Source of the DNA: an uncultured Bacillota bacterium
Lineage (GTDB): Bacteria > Bacillota_I > Bacilli_A > RF39 > UBA660
Direction of reading: 5' to 3'
DNA: 16,853 bases
NCBI GenBank assembly: GCA_947168865.1
Contig: CAMVNN010000016.1
Span: 1 to 16,853 of the forward strand
A model generated the notes under the pieces. The model was not told where the DNA came from and made no database searches. It was given only the letters and a program-made list of their open reading frames with translations. Of this stretch, positions 1-7,215 are shown in pieces; the stretch's first letter is position 1, and the number at the start of each line of letters is the position of its first letter. The translations under genes were made by a program, and so were the position numbers.

Positions 1-71
<71 letters not shown>

Positions 72-92
72 ATTTAAATCTGCGACTACTAA

Positions 93-121
93 AGTATATC
101 GTATTTGATGACTTTTGGCAA
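93..121 (-). promoter_or_regulatory. Proximal promoter of tRNA-Ile
   Basis: On the minus strand TTGCCA (116-121), a 17-nt spacer and TATACT (93-98) would start transcription about 15 nt before the tRNA. A short inverted repeat (TTTGGC 114-119 / GCCAAA 130-135) overlaps the -35; its meaning is unknown. Confidence 0.6.
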
Positions 122-155
122 GTGTTTTCGCCAAAGTTCTCAAAAATTCATAAGT

Positions 156-185
156 ATTATACATAAAAGAATATGTTTTTGTCAA
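156..185 (-). promoter_or_regulatory. Distal promoter of tRNA-Ile
   Basis: Consensus TTGACA (180-185) and TATAAT (156-161) are separated by 18 nt on the minus strand. It begins immediately after the T-run of the lipoprotein terminator, so the tRNA has its own strong start and appears to have tandem promoters. Confidence 0.75.
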
Positions 186-186
186 C

Positions 187-209
187 AAAAAAAGTACATT
201 TCTGTACTT
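187..209 (-). terminator. Intrinsic terminator of the lipoprotein gene
   Basis: On the minus strand AAGTACA, loop GAAA and TGTACTT are followed by a run of T. The first arm (203-209) overlaps the TAA stop of the lipoprotein gene at 208-210. Confidence 0.85.
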
Positions 210-594
210 AAAATTGTCTTAAATCAAATGCTTTGACATTCTTTATTTTAGTGTATTCTCCTTCTATATTTGTCCAAACACCCTTTTCTTCAGATTCAAG
301 GCTTACAACTATCTTAAGGCCATCTTTTACTACTTTTACTGGTTCTCCCATAATAGTAGTTAATTCTTTTTCAGAAACTTTCAAATAATTTGGGTATTCA
401 ACAGGATAAAATGTAAAATTTTCTCCTTTTTGCATAACAGCAATTGATGCTTTTTCATTATCTGCAGTATAAATTAGAATTGAATAATCTGAACCATTTG
501 TATAAACTCCATTCCAAGTTTCATCAGGTCCTCCACAACCAGTTAATAAAAAAGAAAATCCTAGGATAATTACTAAACTCAATATTTTTTTCAT
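208..594 (-). CDS. Small secreted lipoprotein, unknown function
   Basis: 128-aa precursor. It has a lipoprotein signal: MKK, a hydrophobic stretch of about 14 residues, and a lipobox ending LLTGC with the lipidated Cys near residue 20. It should be exported, diacylated and held on the outer face of the cytoplasmic membrane. The mature part of about 108 residues is polar and looks beta-rich, with no motif I recognise. The start is set by an AGGAGG ribosome site (about 599-606) before the ATG at 594. It sits just after the DUF3419 gene's terminator and ends in its own terminator, so it is probably monocistronic; its promoter is not convincing. Cellular location is well supported; function is unknown. 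Confidence 0.85.
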   Translation of the reverse strand: MKKILSLVIILGFSFLLTGCGGPDETWNGVYTNGSDYSILIYTADNEKASIAVMQKGENFTFYPVEYPNYLKVSEKELTTIMGEPVKVVKDGLKIVVSLESEEKGVWTNIEGEYTKIKNVKAFDLRQF

Positions 595-636
595 ACAATC
601 CTCCTCTATTCTAAGATAATAATATCACAAAAAAGT

Positions 637-667
637 GAAAAAGAAAATAACTCATAAATGAGTTATT
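637..667 (-). terminator. Intrinsic terminator of the DUF3419 gene
   Basis: Nine-bp stem AATAACTCA/TGAGTTATT (646-654 and 659-667) with loop TTTA, then TTTTCTTTTT on the minus strand. The stem touches the TAA stop at 667-669. Confidence 0.8.
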
Positions 668-1638
668 TATATTTTTAAAGTTCTTTCTTTACTTCCTTCT
701 CTTTTAAGAACAACTAAACTGTCACTTCCGTAGCAATTATGAAATCTAACTAGTTCTTCCTCTTTTAAGTGTTCAGGAATTATATTACATTTATTAAATG
801 GATATATTTGTCCATCAGGAGCTGGTGTTTTAAAAACATAATATAAAAATAATACTCCATCTTTGCCTAAAAGGGCTTCAAGTTCTCTTTCATAACTAAG
901 AATTACTTCATATGTCCAAGAAAAGCGTGAAAAACGGAAGAAATAATCAAATATATTTGATAACATAATAATATCATATTTATTATTTTTAAATTCACTT
1001 TGAAGATTAAGGGCATCTAATTTTTTAAATGTGATATTTGCTCTAGCAAGATTTGCTCTTAAAATATCATAATTTTTTTCATTCAACAAGAAGTTATTAC
1101 CGTTTAATTGAAATTTCCAAATATCGTGTTCATCACGAACTAGAAAGTCAATTATATTCTTAACTGGTAACTTCTTTTTATAAGTATAATCAATCAATTC
1201 TTGAAAGAACAATCGATGTCTTTCTTCCATATATGGGAATAATCCTTTTATGAGTTCGTTAACATCATCGAAGCTAATTCTACCTGCTAAAATATTTGCC
1301 ATATTTCTTTTAAATTGACTATAGTTATATTTTAATATCATTGCTCTTTTAAATCCTAAGGCATAGAATTCAGTAAGGCTATTTGAGTCAAACGTATCAA
1401 TATTAGTTGCTCCAATTGTGACTAAGTTAAAAGGATGATCGCCACTTGAAAGAACTGTTAATCCTGAATTTGGCTTCACATTTGCAGCTTTTAAAGAGCC
1501 ATTTATATCTTCATTAGTCCAAGGATAAATCAAATCATAATTTTCACATGTTAAAGATGGAGTTAATTTAAATTCCAATCTTTCCATGAAATCTACATTT
1601 TCTTTGACTGCTCCTATTATTTCTTTTAGGTCCTCCAT
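667..1638 (-). CDS. DUF3419 / BtaA-like SAM-dependent protein
   Basis: 323 aa. It resembles BtaA, which transfers the 3-amino-3-carboxypropyl group of S-adenosylmethionine to diacylglycerol in betaine-lipid synthesis. Seen: an aromatic-acidic N-terminal segment YPWTNEDI (38-45), a nucleotide-binding loop LTVLSSGDHPFN (60-71) matching the LSITSGGDNALN type, an acidic strand-2 end TFDSN (82-86), and YDIIMLSNIFDYF later, where class I methyltransferases have motif III/IV. The frame stays open further upstream, but that stretch holds the promoter; an AAGGGGGA ribosome site precedes the ATG at 1638, so I start there. There is no BtaB-like methylase nearby, so the true acceptor is uncertain. Family assignment is fairly sure; substrate is not. 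Confidence 0.75.
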   Translation of the reverse strand: MEDLKEIIGAVKENVDFMERLEFKLTPSLTCENYDLIYPWTNEDINGSLKAANVKPNSGLTVLSSGDHPFNLVTIGATNIDTFDSNSLTEFYALGFKRAMILKYNYSQFKRNMANILAGRISFDDVNELIKGLFPYMEERHRLFFQELIDYTYKKKLPVKNIIDFLVRDEHDIWKFQLNGNNFLLNEKNYDILRANLARANITFKKLDALNLQSEFKNNKYDIIMLSNIFDYFFRFSRFSWTYEVILSYERELEALLGKDGVLFLYYVFKTPAPDGQIYPFNKCNIIPEHLKEEELVRFHNCYGSDSLVVLKREGSKERTLKI

Positions 1639-1664
1639 ATATGTCCCCCTTTTCATAGAGAGAT

Positions 1665-1693
1665 ATAATACCATAATAATCAAATTGAAGCAA
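1665..1693 (-). promoter_or_regulatory. Promoter of the DUF3419 gene
   Basis: TTGCTT (1688-1693), 17-nt spacer and TATTAT (1665-1670) on the minus strand. The expected start near 1658 leaves a leader of about 20 nt, which rules out translation starting further upstream in that frame. Confidence 0.65.
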
Positions 1694-1721
1694 ATTATCA
1701 TATACACTTTTATTATTTATA

Positions 1722-1730
1722 TGCTATAAT
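1722..1730 (+). promoter_or_regulatory. Extended -10 promoter for the transglutaminase-like gene
   Basis: TGCTATAAT (1722-1730) is a TGn-TATAAT extended -10 element with no clear -35. Transcription should begin near 1737, only about 4 nt before the first ATG, giving an almost leaderless mRNA. Confidence 0.65.
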
Positions 1731-1740
1731 AATACACATT

Positions 1741-2616
1741 ATGATGAATTTGCAAAAAGATATAGTGATCACGGATGAAGCTGAATTTGATAGTTTATGC
1801 ATAGATGTTGCTGATGGGAAATGTGATTTATTTTATCAAAAAATATATTTAGAAACTGAAAAAGGAAAAGTTTTAATTAATCAAAATATTTTTAACCGAA
1901 TAAAAGGAATTGCTAAAAATGGAAAGCAACTTGAATTTTTTAATAATTTTGAGGCACTCAATATATATTATCAATATATTGCTTTAATTCAAGAATTATT
2001 TCATGACTTAAAAATAAGAAATGAGCTTGAAACTGCACTTTTAATTAGAAGTTTGATTAAAAATGGTTATTTTTCATCCAAAGGAAAATTTGTTTCGAAA
2101 AGTGTACATAGCGACAATATTAAATATTTCAATGGGATAAACATCATTTTAGGTCAAGGATGCTGCCGCGATTTTGCATCGTTTTATGTAGATATATTTG
2201 CAAAGATATTCAATCATAATTTGACTTTTTGTGGAATCACTAGTAATATGGCTGAGCGCTCAAATCATATTGTTAATTTGATAAAATATGAAGATGCATT
2301 ATATGGATATGACATTGCCAATGACTCATTACTTACATTTGAAAGCAAATATAGAATGCACGCAATTGACAATAGTTATTTTGTAGAATATCGCTCATTC
2401 TGGGATGTTTTCTTCTCGGAATATAATTTCGAGCAAATACGCGATCATATAAATGAATTTGGTCTAACTACTACATCATTCATATCTAATCAAGAATATT
2501 TTAGATTGCAAAAAGAATTACTAAAAGAAATATATAGAAGAAATTCTAATCTATTAAAATGTTTTGATAAAAGTACTAAGCAAATTAAGGAAAAAGTCAA
2601 AGAGAAACTTTTATAA
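1741..2616 (+). CDS. Transglutaminase-like cysteine-protease-fold protein
   Basis: 291 aa, no signal peptide, so probably cytoplasmic. Residues 138-195 carry a transglutaminase-like core: GQGCCRDFA, equivalent to the GVCRDFA motif with Cys142 as nucleophile; SNHIVNLI with His176; and YGYDIAND with Asp191. This Cys-His-Asp order is that of bacterial transglutaminase-like proteins, which include peptidases and amidases as well as crosslinkers; the reaction here cannot be told. The N-terminal 130 residues and the basic C-terminal 60 residues match nothing I know. No Shine-Dalgarno precedes ATG-ATG at 1741, and the -10 box is so close that the mRNA is nearly leaderless. The next gene follows after 17 nt and is probably cotranscribed. 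Confidence 0.75.
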   Translation: MMNLQKDIVITDEAEFDSLCIDVADGKCDLFYQKIYLETEKGKVLINQNIFNRIKGIAKNGKQLEFFNNFEALNIYYQYIALIQELFHDLKIRNELETALLIRSLIKNGYFSSKGKFVSKSVHSDNIKYFNGINIILGQGCCRDFASFYVDIFAKIFNHNLTFCGITSNMAERSNHIVNLIKYEDALYGYDIANDSLLTFESKYRMHAIDNSYFVEYRSFWDVFFSEYNFEQIRDHINEFGLTTTSFISNQEYFRLQKELLKEIYRRNSNLLKCFDKSTKQIKEKVKEKLL

Positions 2617-2633
2617 GAAATGGAGAATAATTT

Positions 2634-2942
2634 ATGAAAAATGAATTAATAGAATGCACTCAAGTAGGTGCCGATTGTATTCCAAATGAACCAGAAAACA
2701 TTGTTAATGGTGAACCAGAGTTTTTTGGTTTTGATTTCTATGTTCCAGTAGAACAAACAAAAGAAATGGAAGAATTCATAGCTGCAGCCTTAATAGAATT
2801 TGAAATTCCTTTAATAAATGTTTACTCTTCAGGTAGATATTTGTTAGAAAAAAAAGATGTTTGGTCAAAAGAAGAAATTATAATGGCAATTAAAAGACAA
2901 GAAGCAGCATTAAAGCAAGAGGCCAAAAAAAATTCAAGATAA
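2634..2942 (+). CDS. Small acidic protein of unknown function
   Basis: 102 aa. A GGAGA ribosome site lies about 7 nt before the ATG, 17 nt after the preceding stop, and the two genes share one terminator, so they are very likely one transcript. The first 50 residues are rich in Glu, Pro and aromatic residues (EPEFFGFDFYVPVE). The last 40 form a charged helix with lysines and glutamates. There is no signal peptide or membrane segment and no family I recognise. Pairing with the transglutaminase-like protein suggests a partner or substrate, but that is inference only. Confidence 0.75.
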   Translation: MKNELIECTQVGADCIPNEPENIVNGEPEFFGFDFYVPVEQTKEMEEFIAAALIEFEIPLINVYSSGRYLLEKKDVWSKEEIIMAIKRQEAALKQEAKKNSR

Positions 2943-2968
2943 AAATCACACTAATGTGTGATTTTTTT
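2941..2968. terminator. Bidirectional intrinsic terminator
   Basis: AATCACAC / GTGTGATT with loop TAAT, flanked by A-runs and seven T, works on the plus strand for the 2634-2942 gene. The A5 on its left gives a T-run on the minus strand, so it may also end the 3106-4203 transcript, which lacks its own hairpin. Confidence 0.85.
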
Positions 2969-2970
2969 AC

Positions 2971-3005
2971 TAATGGTGCCTGTAGCCGACAACTACTGAA
3001 CACCA
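2971..3005. repeat. tRNA-Thr-end-like sequence forming a nested hairpin
   Basis: Nested stems TGGTG (2974-2978)/CACCA (3001-3005) and GTAG/CTAC with loop CCGACAA. The first ten bases, TAATGGTGCC (2971-2980), are identical to 4289-4298, the 3' end of tRNA-Thr plus flank, and TGAACACC recurs in both (2997-3004 and 4311-4318). It is more G+C-rich than its surroundings. It could be a decayed tRNA 3' half, an attachment-site remnant or an unrelated hairpin. The rest of 3006-3105 shows nothing definite. Confidence 0.35.
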
Positions 3006-3105
3006 TAGTCTCGTTTCATTACAAAATTAATTCTACTCTTGGATTTAGATTAAGTAAACATTTTTATAACAAAAACTTGCAAATTATATAACAAATAAAT
3101 AACTT

Positions 3106-4203
3106 TTATTTAATCCTCATTTTTAAACAATCACCTTGAATAATTACTTCATTCATTATTTCTATATTTGGATTATGCATTATAATTCTATACATTAAAT
3201 TAAACAATTCTTCAGTTTTTAAATAACTAATTAAATCTTCTTTATTATAAACTCTATTATACCATTTTTTAATTCTTTCATATTTTTTTTGAAAATAAGC
3301 ATCTTTTGGTGATTCTTCTAATTGTTTTTTAGCTTCAATTAAATCATTTTTAGCTTTTAAAGATAATAATTCATGATATCGATAAGATAAAACTTGCATT
3401 CCAGGAACAATAATTCTTGTTATACCTTTCCTCTGTAATTGATTAACAAAAAAAATTAAAGCATAAACTTTACTTGGATGAACATTGGGATTATCTATAT
3501 TTTTATTAAGTTTATATAGTTTTCTTTCAATTAATTTGCTTTTTTGACTATTGGTACTCTGAACACCATAAATATAACAAATACCATTATCATCCACATC
3601 ATATAGAACATGGGGTAATTCGTATGTTTCGCCACTATCATTAATAGTAAAAATCATACTTCTAGTTGTCTCATCAAATGTACTATTAACTATTGTTTGA
3701 ACAAAAACGTCATAGTCATAAAATGAAGTAATTCTTTTAGGAATACAAATATCAAGGTATTTATTATTTACAAATTGAAGTTGATTTGATAAAAATAACT
3801 CAACATTTTTAAAATCTTCAACGCCCATTCGAAGCCATATTCGTCTCATTAGATGCATTGCTAAATTTCTAGCAGACGATTTAATACCATAAAATTCATA
3901 TAATTTTATTAAAGAATTAGTAATATTTACTAAATTTGTAAAGAAAACTACGCTATCTTTTACATGAATTGTTAGACAATTATCGCTATTGCCATATAAA
4001 ATAAAGTCTAAATCTTTTTGAGTAGCATTTGGTGTCCAATAACCTTCTTTCACAAATGGTTTTTCAATAATATTTTTAAAAATATAAATACCATTATCAT
4101 CAAATTTAAAATTAATATTTGGAACTTCGGATTCTGACTTTATTTCGTATATAGTTCTAGTCAAAAACAATTCAATAATTTCTCTAAATTTGATTGTCTC
4201 CAT
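3106..4203 (-). CDS. Uncharacterised 365-aa protein
   Basis: 365 aa, soluble, no signal or membrane segment; I cannot name a family. The middle (about 195-240) reads as beta strands ending YGVQSTNSQ, followed by KLIERKLYKLNKN, then HPSKVYALIFFVNQLQRKGI and IIVPG (about 242-268), then a Lys/Glu-rich helix (about 280-310) likely to be a coiled coil. This layout reminds me of accessory proteins of unknown function in gut Firmicutes, from memory only. The start is supported by GGGGA seven nt before the ATG and an extended -10 just upstream. It is monocistronic and lies between the tRNA-Thr 3' end and a partial copy of that end. Confidence 0.7.
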   Translation of the reverse strand: METIKFREIIELFLTRTIYEIKSESEVPNINFKFDDNGIYIFKNIIEKPFVKEGYWTPNATQKDLDFILYGNSDNCLTIHVKDSVVFFTNLVNITNSLIKLYEFYGIKSSARNLAMHLMRRIWLRMGVEDFKNVELFLSNQLQFVNNKYLDICIPKRITSFYDYDVFVQTIVNSTFDETTRSMIFTINDSGETYELPHVLYDVDDNGICYIYGVQSTNSQKSKLIERKLYKLNKNIDNPNVHPSKVYALIFFVNQLQRKGITRIIVPGMQVLSYRYHELLSLKAKNDLIEAKKQLEESPKDAYFQKKYERIKKWYNRVYNKEDLISYLKTEELFNLMYRIIMHNPNIEIMNEVIIQGDCLKMRIK

Positions 4204-4224
4204 ACTAAAATCCCCTGGTTATAT

Positions 4225-4233
4225 ATTATAACA
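4225..4233 (-). promoter_or_regulatory. Extended -10 promoter of the 365-aa gene
   Basis: The minus strand reads TGTTATAAT (TGn-TATAAT); no good -35 is visible. The expected start is near 4218, leaving a short leader with a GGGGA ribosome site. Confidence 0.6.
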
Positions 4234-4254
4234 TATTTTTAACTATTAAATAAT

Positions 4255-4279
4255 ATAAAAACGAACACATTGTGTTCGC
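4255..4279 (-). terminator. Intrinsic terminator after tRNA-Thr
   Basis: Stem CGAACAC/GTGTTCG (4262-4278) followed by five T on the minus strand, 13 nt beyond the tRNA-Thr CCA. It ends the rsmE-mtaB-tRNA unit. Confidence 0.85.
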
Positions 4280-4291
4280 ATGAAATCATAA

Positions 4292-4365
4292 TGGTGCCGT
4301 GACGGTGAATTGAACACCGAGTTAAGCCTTACCATGGCTTCGTATTGCCATTATACTATCACGGC
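4292..4365 (-). tRNA. tRNA-Thr (GGT anticodon)
   Basis: 74 nt with encoded CCA. Acceptor GCCGTGA/TCACGGC, discriminator A, D-stem GTAT/ATAC with a short seven-nt loop AATGGCA, anticodon stem AAGCC/GGCTT, loop ATGGTAA with anticodon GGT, and T-loop TTCAATT. Acceptor ends GCC/GGC-A fit threonine identity. The D-arm TAGTATAATGGC is the type I associate with Firmicute tRNA-Gly. It begins 8 nt after the mtaB stop and is probably cotranscribed with it. Confidence 0.93.
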
Positions 4366-4373
4366 ATAGAGAA

Positions 4374-5651
4374 TTACTCTCCAATTAAATATGGATACTG
4401 TAATTCTTTTATTTTGCATTTTTTTGGTAATTTTAAGTCACTTTTATTGCCAGCCATTTTAATACTCAAGTAATTTCCAGTATGACCATATATAAAACCA
4501 TTTTTATATGTTTCGGGAATAAATTCTACTTCAGTATTTAAAAATCTATTCATATAATTAATCTCTAGTTCTTTTGAAACACTAACAAGTATCCTTGATC
4601 TTTCCTTTTTGATACTTTCTTCTATTTGGCCATCCATTGAGTCAGCTTTTGTACCTTTTCTTCTTGAATATGGAAATACATGAATTTTAGAAAAAGCTAT
4701 TCTTTTTACAGTGTCTATTGTTTCTGCAAATAGTTCATCTGTCTCATGAGGAAAACCAACGATTACATCAGTTGAAATAGATATATTTGGTCTTATTTTT
4801 CTTATTTCAGCAATTTTATTTTCAAAATAGTTCAAATCATATCTTCGGTTCATTAACTTAAGTATTTCATTACTACCTGATTGTAAAGGAATATGTAAGT
4901 GATCTACTAATACTTTGCTATTTCTTAAAACTTCCATAAATTTATCGTTTAATTCAACTATCTCAATCGAGGAAATCCTAAGTCTTAATAAACCTTTTAT
5001 TTTCAAAATATCATTTAATAAATCAGCAAAATCATAATCTTTGAATTCAGAACCATAGTGTCCTGTATGAATACCAGTCAATACTATTTCTTGATGACCA
5101 TTTTTAATTAATTCTCTTATTTCTTCAAAGATAGTTTCCTTATTTTTACTTCTAACATTTCCTCTACTATAAGGTATTATGCAATAACTACAATAGTTAT
5201 TACAACCATCTTGTATTTTTACAAATGCTCTAGTCTTATCAAAATTATTGAGTTTCATATCTTCGAAACCAGAGTGCATTACATCTAATACCTCTTCTTT
5301 TCTTTGATTACTGTTTAAATATTCATTTATATAATCGACTATTCTACTCTTACCAACATTACCTACCGCGATATCAACATCTGCTTTTTCTCTTAAAACA
5401 TCTTTGTTTACTTGAACTAGACAACCAACTGCAATTAAGATAATATCTTTCTTTTCTCTTCTAATCTGACGTAATAACTTAAGAGATTTATTATCAGCTG
5501 TATTAGTTACAGTACACGTGTTCACGATTGCAATATCAGCATCTTCCAAATTATCTGTAAGTTTAAACCCAGAAGCTTCTAGTTTTTCGGTCATAACATT
5601 GGACTCATAAGCATTAACTTTACATCCAAGATTATAGATGATAAATTTCAT
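4374..5651 (-). CDS. mtaB: tRNA (N6-threonylcarbamoyladenosine37-C2)-methylthiotransferase MtaB
   Basis: 425 aa, near the usual length. It adds a methylthio group to t6A at position 37 of ANN-decoding tRNAs, using two 4Fe-4S clusters and SAM. The N-terminal UPF0004 domain has its three cluster cysteines Cys10 (LGCKVNAYES), Cys46 (NTCTVT) and Cys77 (GCLVQ). The radical-SAM motif is CNNYCSYC, with Cys150, Cys154 and Cys157. The C-terminal 60 residues fit a TRAM domain. LGCKVN and NTCTVTN point to MtaB rather than MiaB. The ribosome site is modest (GAAGTGA). Only 39 nt separate it from the upstream gene and they contain a terminator-like hairpin. Its natural substrates include the Thr and Ile tRNAs, both encoded in this window. 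Confidence 0.93.
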   Translation of the reverse strand: MKFIIYNLGCKVNAYESNVMTEKLEASGFKLTDNLEDADIAIVNTCTVTNTADNKSLKLLRQIRREKKDIILIAVGCLVQVNKDVLREKADVDIAVGNVGKSRIVDYINEYLNSNQRKEEVLDVMHSGFEDMKLNNFDKTRAFVKIQDGCNNYCSYCIIPYSRGNVRSKNKETIFEEIRELIKNGHQEIVLTGIHTGHYGSEFKDYDFADLLNDILKIKGLLRLRISSIEIVELNDKFMEVLRNSKVLVDHLHIPLQSGSNEILKLMNRRYDLNYFENKIAEIRKIRPNISISTDVIVGFPHETDELFAETIDTVKRIAFSKIHVFPYSRRKGTKADSMDGQIEESIKKERSRILVSVSKELEINYMNRFLNTEVEFIPETYKNGFIYGHTGNYLSIKMAGNKSDLKLPKKCKIKELQYPYLIGE

Positions 5652-5664
5652 AAATTCACTTCTT

Positions 5665-5692
5665 TCAAAAAATAAGCTTGAGAGCTTATTTT
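5665..5692 (-). terminator. Intrinsic terminator between the membrane-protein gene and mtaB
   Basis: Stem AATAAGCT/AGCTTATT (5671-5678 and 5683-5690), loop of four, followed by six T on the minus strand. It overlaps the upstream stop codon region and ends 13 nt before the mtaB ATG, so it probably meters read-through into mtaB. Confidence 0.75.
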
Positions 5693-6497
5693 AATTCAAT
5701 TTATTTCTAAAATCAACCAATGCGTCCAAAAAGTTCTTATTTTTGTCAATTTCTTCTGACTTTTCCTTTTTTTCCTCAATTTCAATTACTTCTGCCGCAT
5801 CATCTTCTAAATCTCTTAGCATACGGTCAGATTCCCACTCATCGCTTTTTTCAATAGGCTTTGGTTCTTTACGAGGTGGCCTTTTTATTTCACGATATGT
5901 TACATTAGCATCTTCATTATAACCAAATATTGGAGAAATAAATTCACTACGTTTGAATTTTTTCACTTCTTCTTTTGGATTTACAACTTCTTTTTCTTTT
6001 ATAACTTCTTTGATTTCATCTAATCCTTTATCTTCTAAAACAATGTCTTTTTCATGATTTTCTTTATACTTCATTAATTCAGTATAACTTATGATTGCAT
6101 TTGCTTCTTCATCATCTTCATAACGTGCAATTGATTCAGCATAATCTTCATTATTATTTTTATCTAAATCTTGTTGCATTTGGTTTAACAATGTTTGAAT
6201 ACTATTATCTGTTTTAGCTTCTTCGATAGCTTTTTGACCAGCATTCTCATCTATTGGTTTTACCTCTGGAATAGTTTCTTTGACAACTTCTGGTTTTTTT
6301 TCTTGAACTACCTCATTTTGAACTATTTGTGGAACTTTTTGTTCTACATTTTTTGTTTCAAAATTAGGTGAAATTGGAATTTCATTTTTAGCTTTTCTAC
6401 CTGTAACAATATAGTAGATAAGTAAAGCGACAGCAATTATTAAAACTGCAACTATCGCGACTATATAAAATTCCGTAAATTGAGTTGCTAAAATCAT
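5691..6497 (-). CDS. Membrane-anchored acidic protein between rsmE and mtaB
   Basis: 268 aa. A short outside segment, one transmembrane helix (about residues 9-30, rich in Ile, Val and Ala), then basic residues GRK, predict an N-out protein with a large cytoplasmic domain. That domain is low-complexity and charged: Val/Pro/Glu/Lys-rich to about 90, a Gln/Asp-rich stretch, then repeated acidic clusters. It ends in a short hydrophobic motif NFLDALVDFRNKL that could be a docking helix. The frame extends to a GTG at 6506, but GGAG eight nt before the ATG at 6497 marks that ATG as the start. The layout resembles membrane tethers such as ZipA, but I see no sequence evidence for that. Confidence 0.75.
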   Translation of the reverse strand: MILATQFTEFYIVAIVAVLIIAVALLIYYIVTGRKAKNEIPISPNFETKNVEQKVPQIVQNEVVQEKKPEVVKETIPEVKPIDENAGQKAIEEAKTDNSIQTLLNQMQQDLDKNNNEDYAESIARYEDDEEANAIISYTELMKYKENHEKDIVLEDKGLDEIKEVIKEKEVVNPKEEVKKFKRSEFISPIFGYNEDANVTYREIKRPPRKEPKPIEKSDEWESDRMLRDLEDDAAEVIEIEEKKEKSEEIDKNKNFLDALVDFRNKLN

Positions 6498-6502
6498 TAA
6501 TA

Positions 6503-7204
6503 TCACTCCATATACTCGTAGTTTAAAACACTTAGAAGGAATATTGGCACCGTTTCAACTCGCATTATCGTGTTACCAAGTGTTACCGGTGTAAAACCCA
6601 AGTTGATAAGATCCTTCTCTTCATTCGGATCAAATCCTCCTTCTGGTCCAACTATCATATTAATTTTAACACATTTTTTACTAGCTTGTAAAACCTTTTT
6701 TAAGTTGTTAGTGTCTTCTATTGTACTACAAATTAATTTAAGTCCATCCAATTTGGAAAATTCATTTATATTCTTAACAAATCTTATTTCTGGAATCGTA
6801 CATCTTTTTGATTGCTCAGAGGCTTCTTTACAAATACGTTTCCATCTTTCAATTTTCTTTGCTTCTTTATTTTCATCAAATTTTATAATTGATCTTTTAG
6901 CATTGAAAAGAATTATTTCTGAAACCCCAAGTTCAGTTGCTTTCTGCAAAATTAAATCCATTTTTTGCTCTTTTAACAAAGGTAACAAAAGAACAGTATT
7001 TATGTTTAACTCTTTTGATGGAATTTCTTCAATCATTTCAATTTGATAATCATCAGTTATTTTGCTTAAATATGGCTTGTTTTCGTAGACAACTTCTACT
7101 TTCTCGCCTATTTTTAAACGCATAACGACCTTAATATGATAGTAATCATTTTCTCTTAGAATAAATATATTATCACGTTTATCTAAAGCAAAATATCTTT
7201 GCAT
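6503..7204 (-). CDS. rsmE: 16S rRNA (uracil1498-N3)-methyltransferase RsmE
   Basis: 233 aa, the normal family length. It methylates N3 of U1498 of 16S rRNA in the 30S subunit, using SAM. It is a SPOUT knot enzyme: an N-terminal PUA-like domain (1-65), then KATELGV (88-94), KEASEQSKR (126-134), GPEGGF (186-191) and the C-terminal knot LGNTIMRVET (209-218). GGGAGTGA lies just before the ATG. The gene starts 11 nt after the upstream stop, and its stop lies 5 nt before the next start, so translation is probably coupled. In Bacillus rsmE follows prmA and precedes mtaB. Here prmA is absent and one extra gene separates rsmE from mtaB. Confidence 0.95.
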   Translation of the reverse strand: MQRYFALDKRDNIFILRENDYYHIKVVMRLKIGEKVEVVYENKPYLSKITDDYQIEMIEEIPSKELNINTVLLLPLLKEQKMDLILQKATELGVSEIILFNAKRSIIKFDENKEAKKIERWKRICKEASEQSKRCTIPEIRFVKNINEFSKLDGLKLICSTIEDTNNLKKVLQASKKCVKINMIVGPEGGFDPNEEKDLINLGFTPVTLGNTIMRVETVPIFLLSVLNYEYME

Positions 7205-7215
7205 TTGATCACTCC

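Noticed and set aside
1639..1707. N-terminal extension of the DUF3419 protein (start at 1707)
   Set aside because: The extension covers the promoter and would lack a ribosome site; the ATG at 1638 has both.
2974..3005. A functional second tRNA gene on the minus strand
   Set aside because: Only GGTGTTCA and GGCACCA recall a tRNA; the T-stem does not pair and no anticodon arm follows.
6570..7046. 158-codon open frame antisense to rsmE
   Set aside because: It is the complement of a well-supported RsmE gene, has no ribosome site and no recognisable protein.
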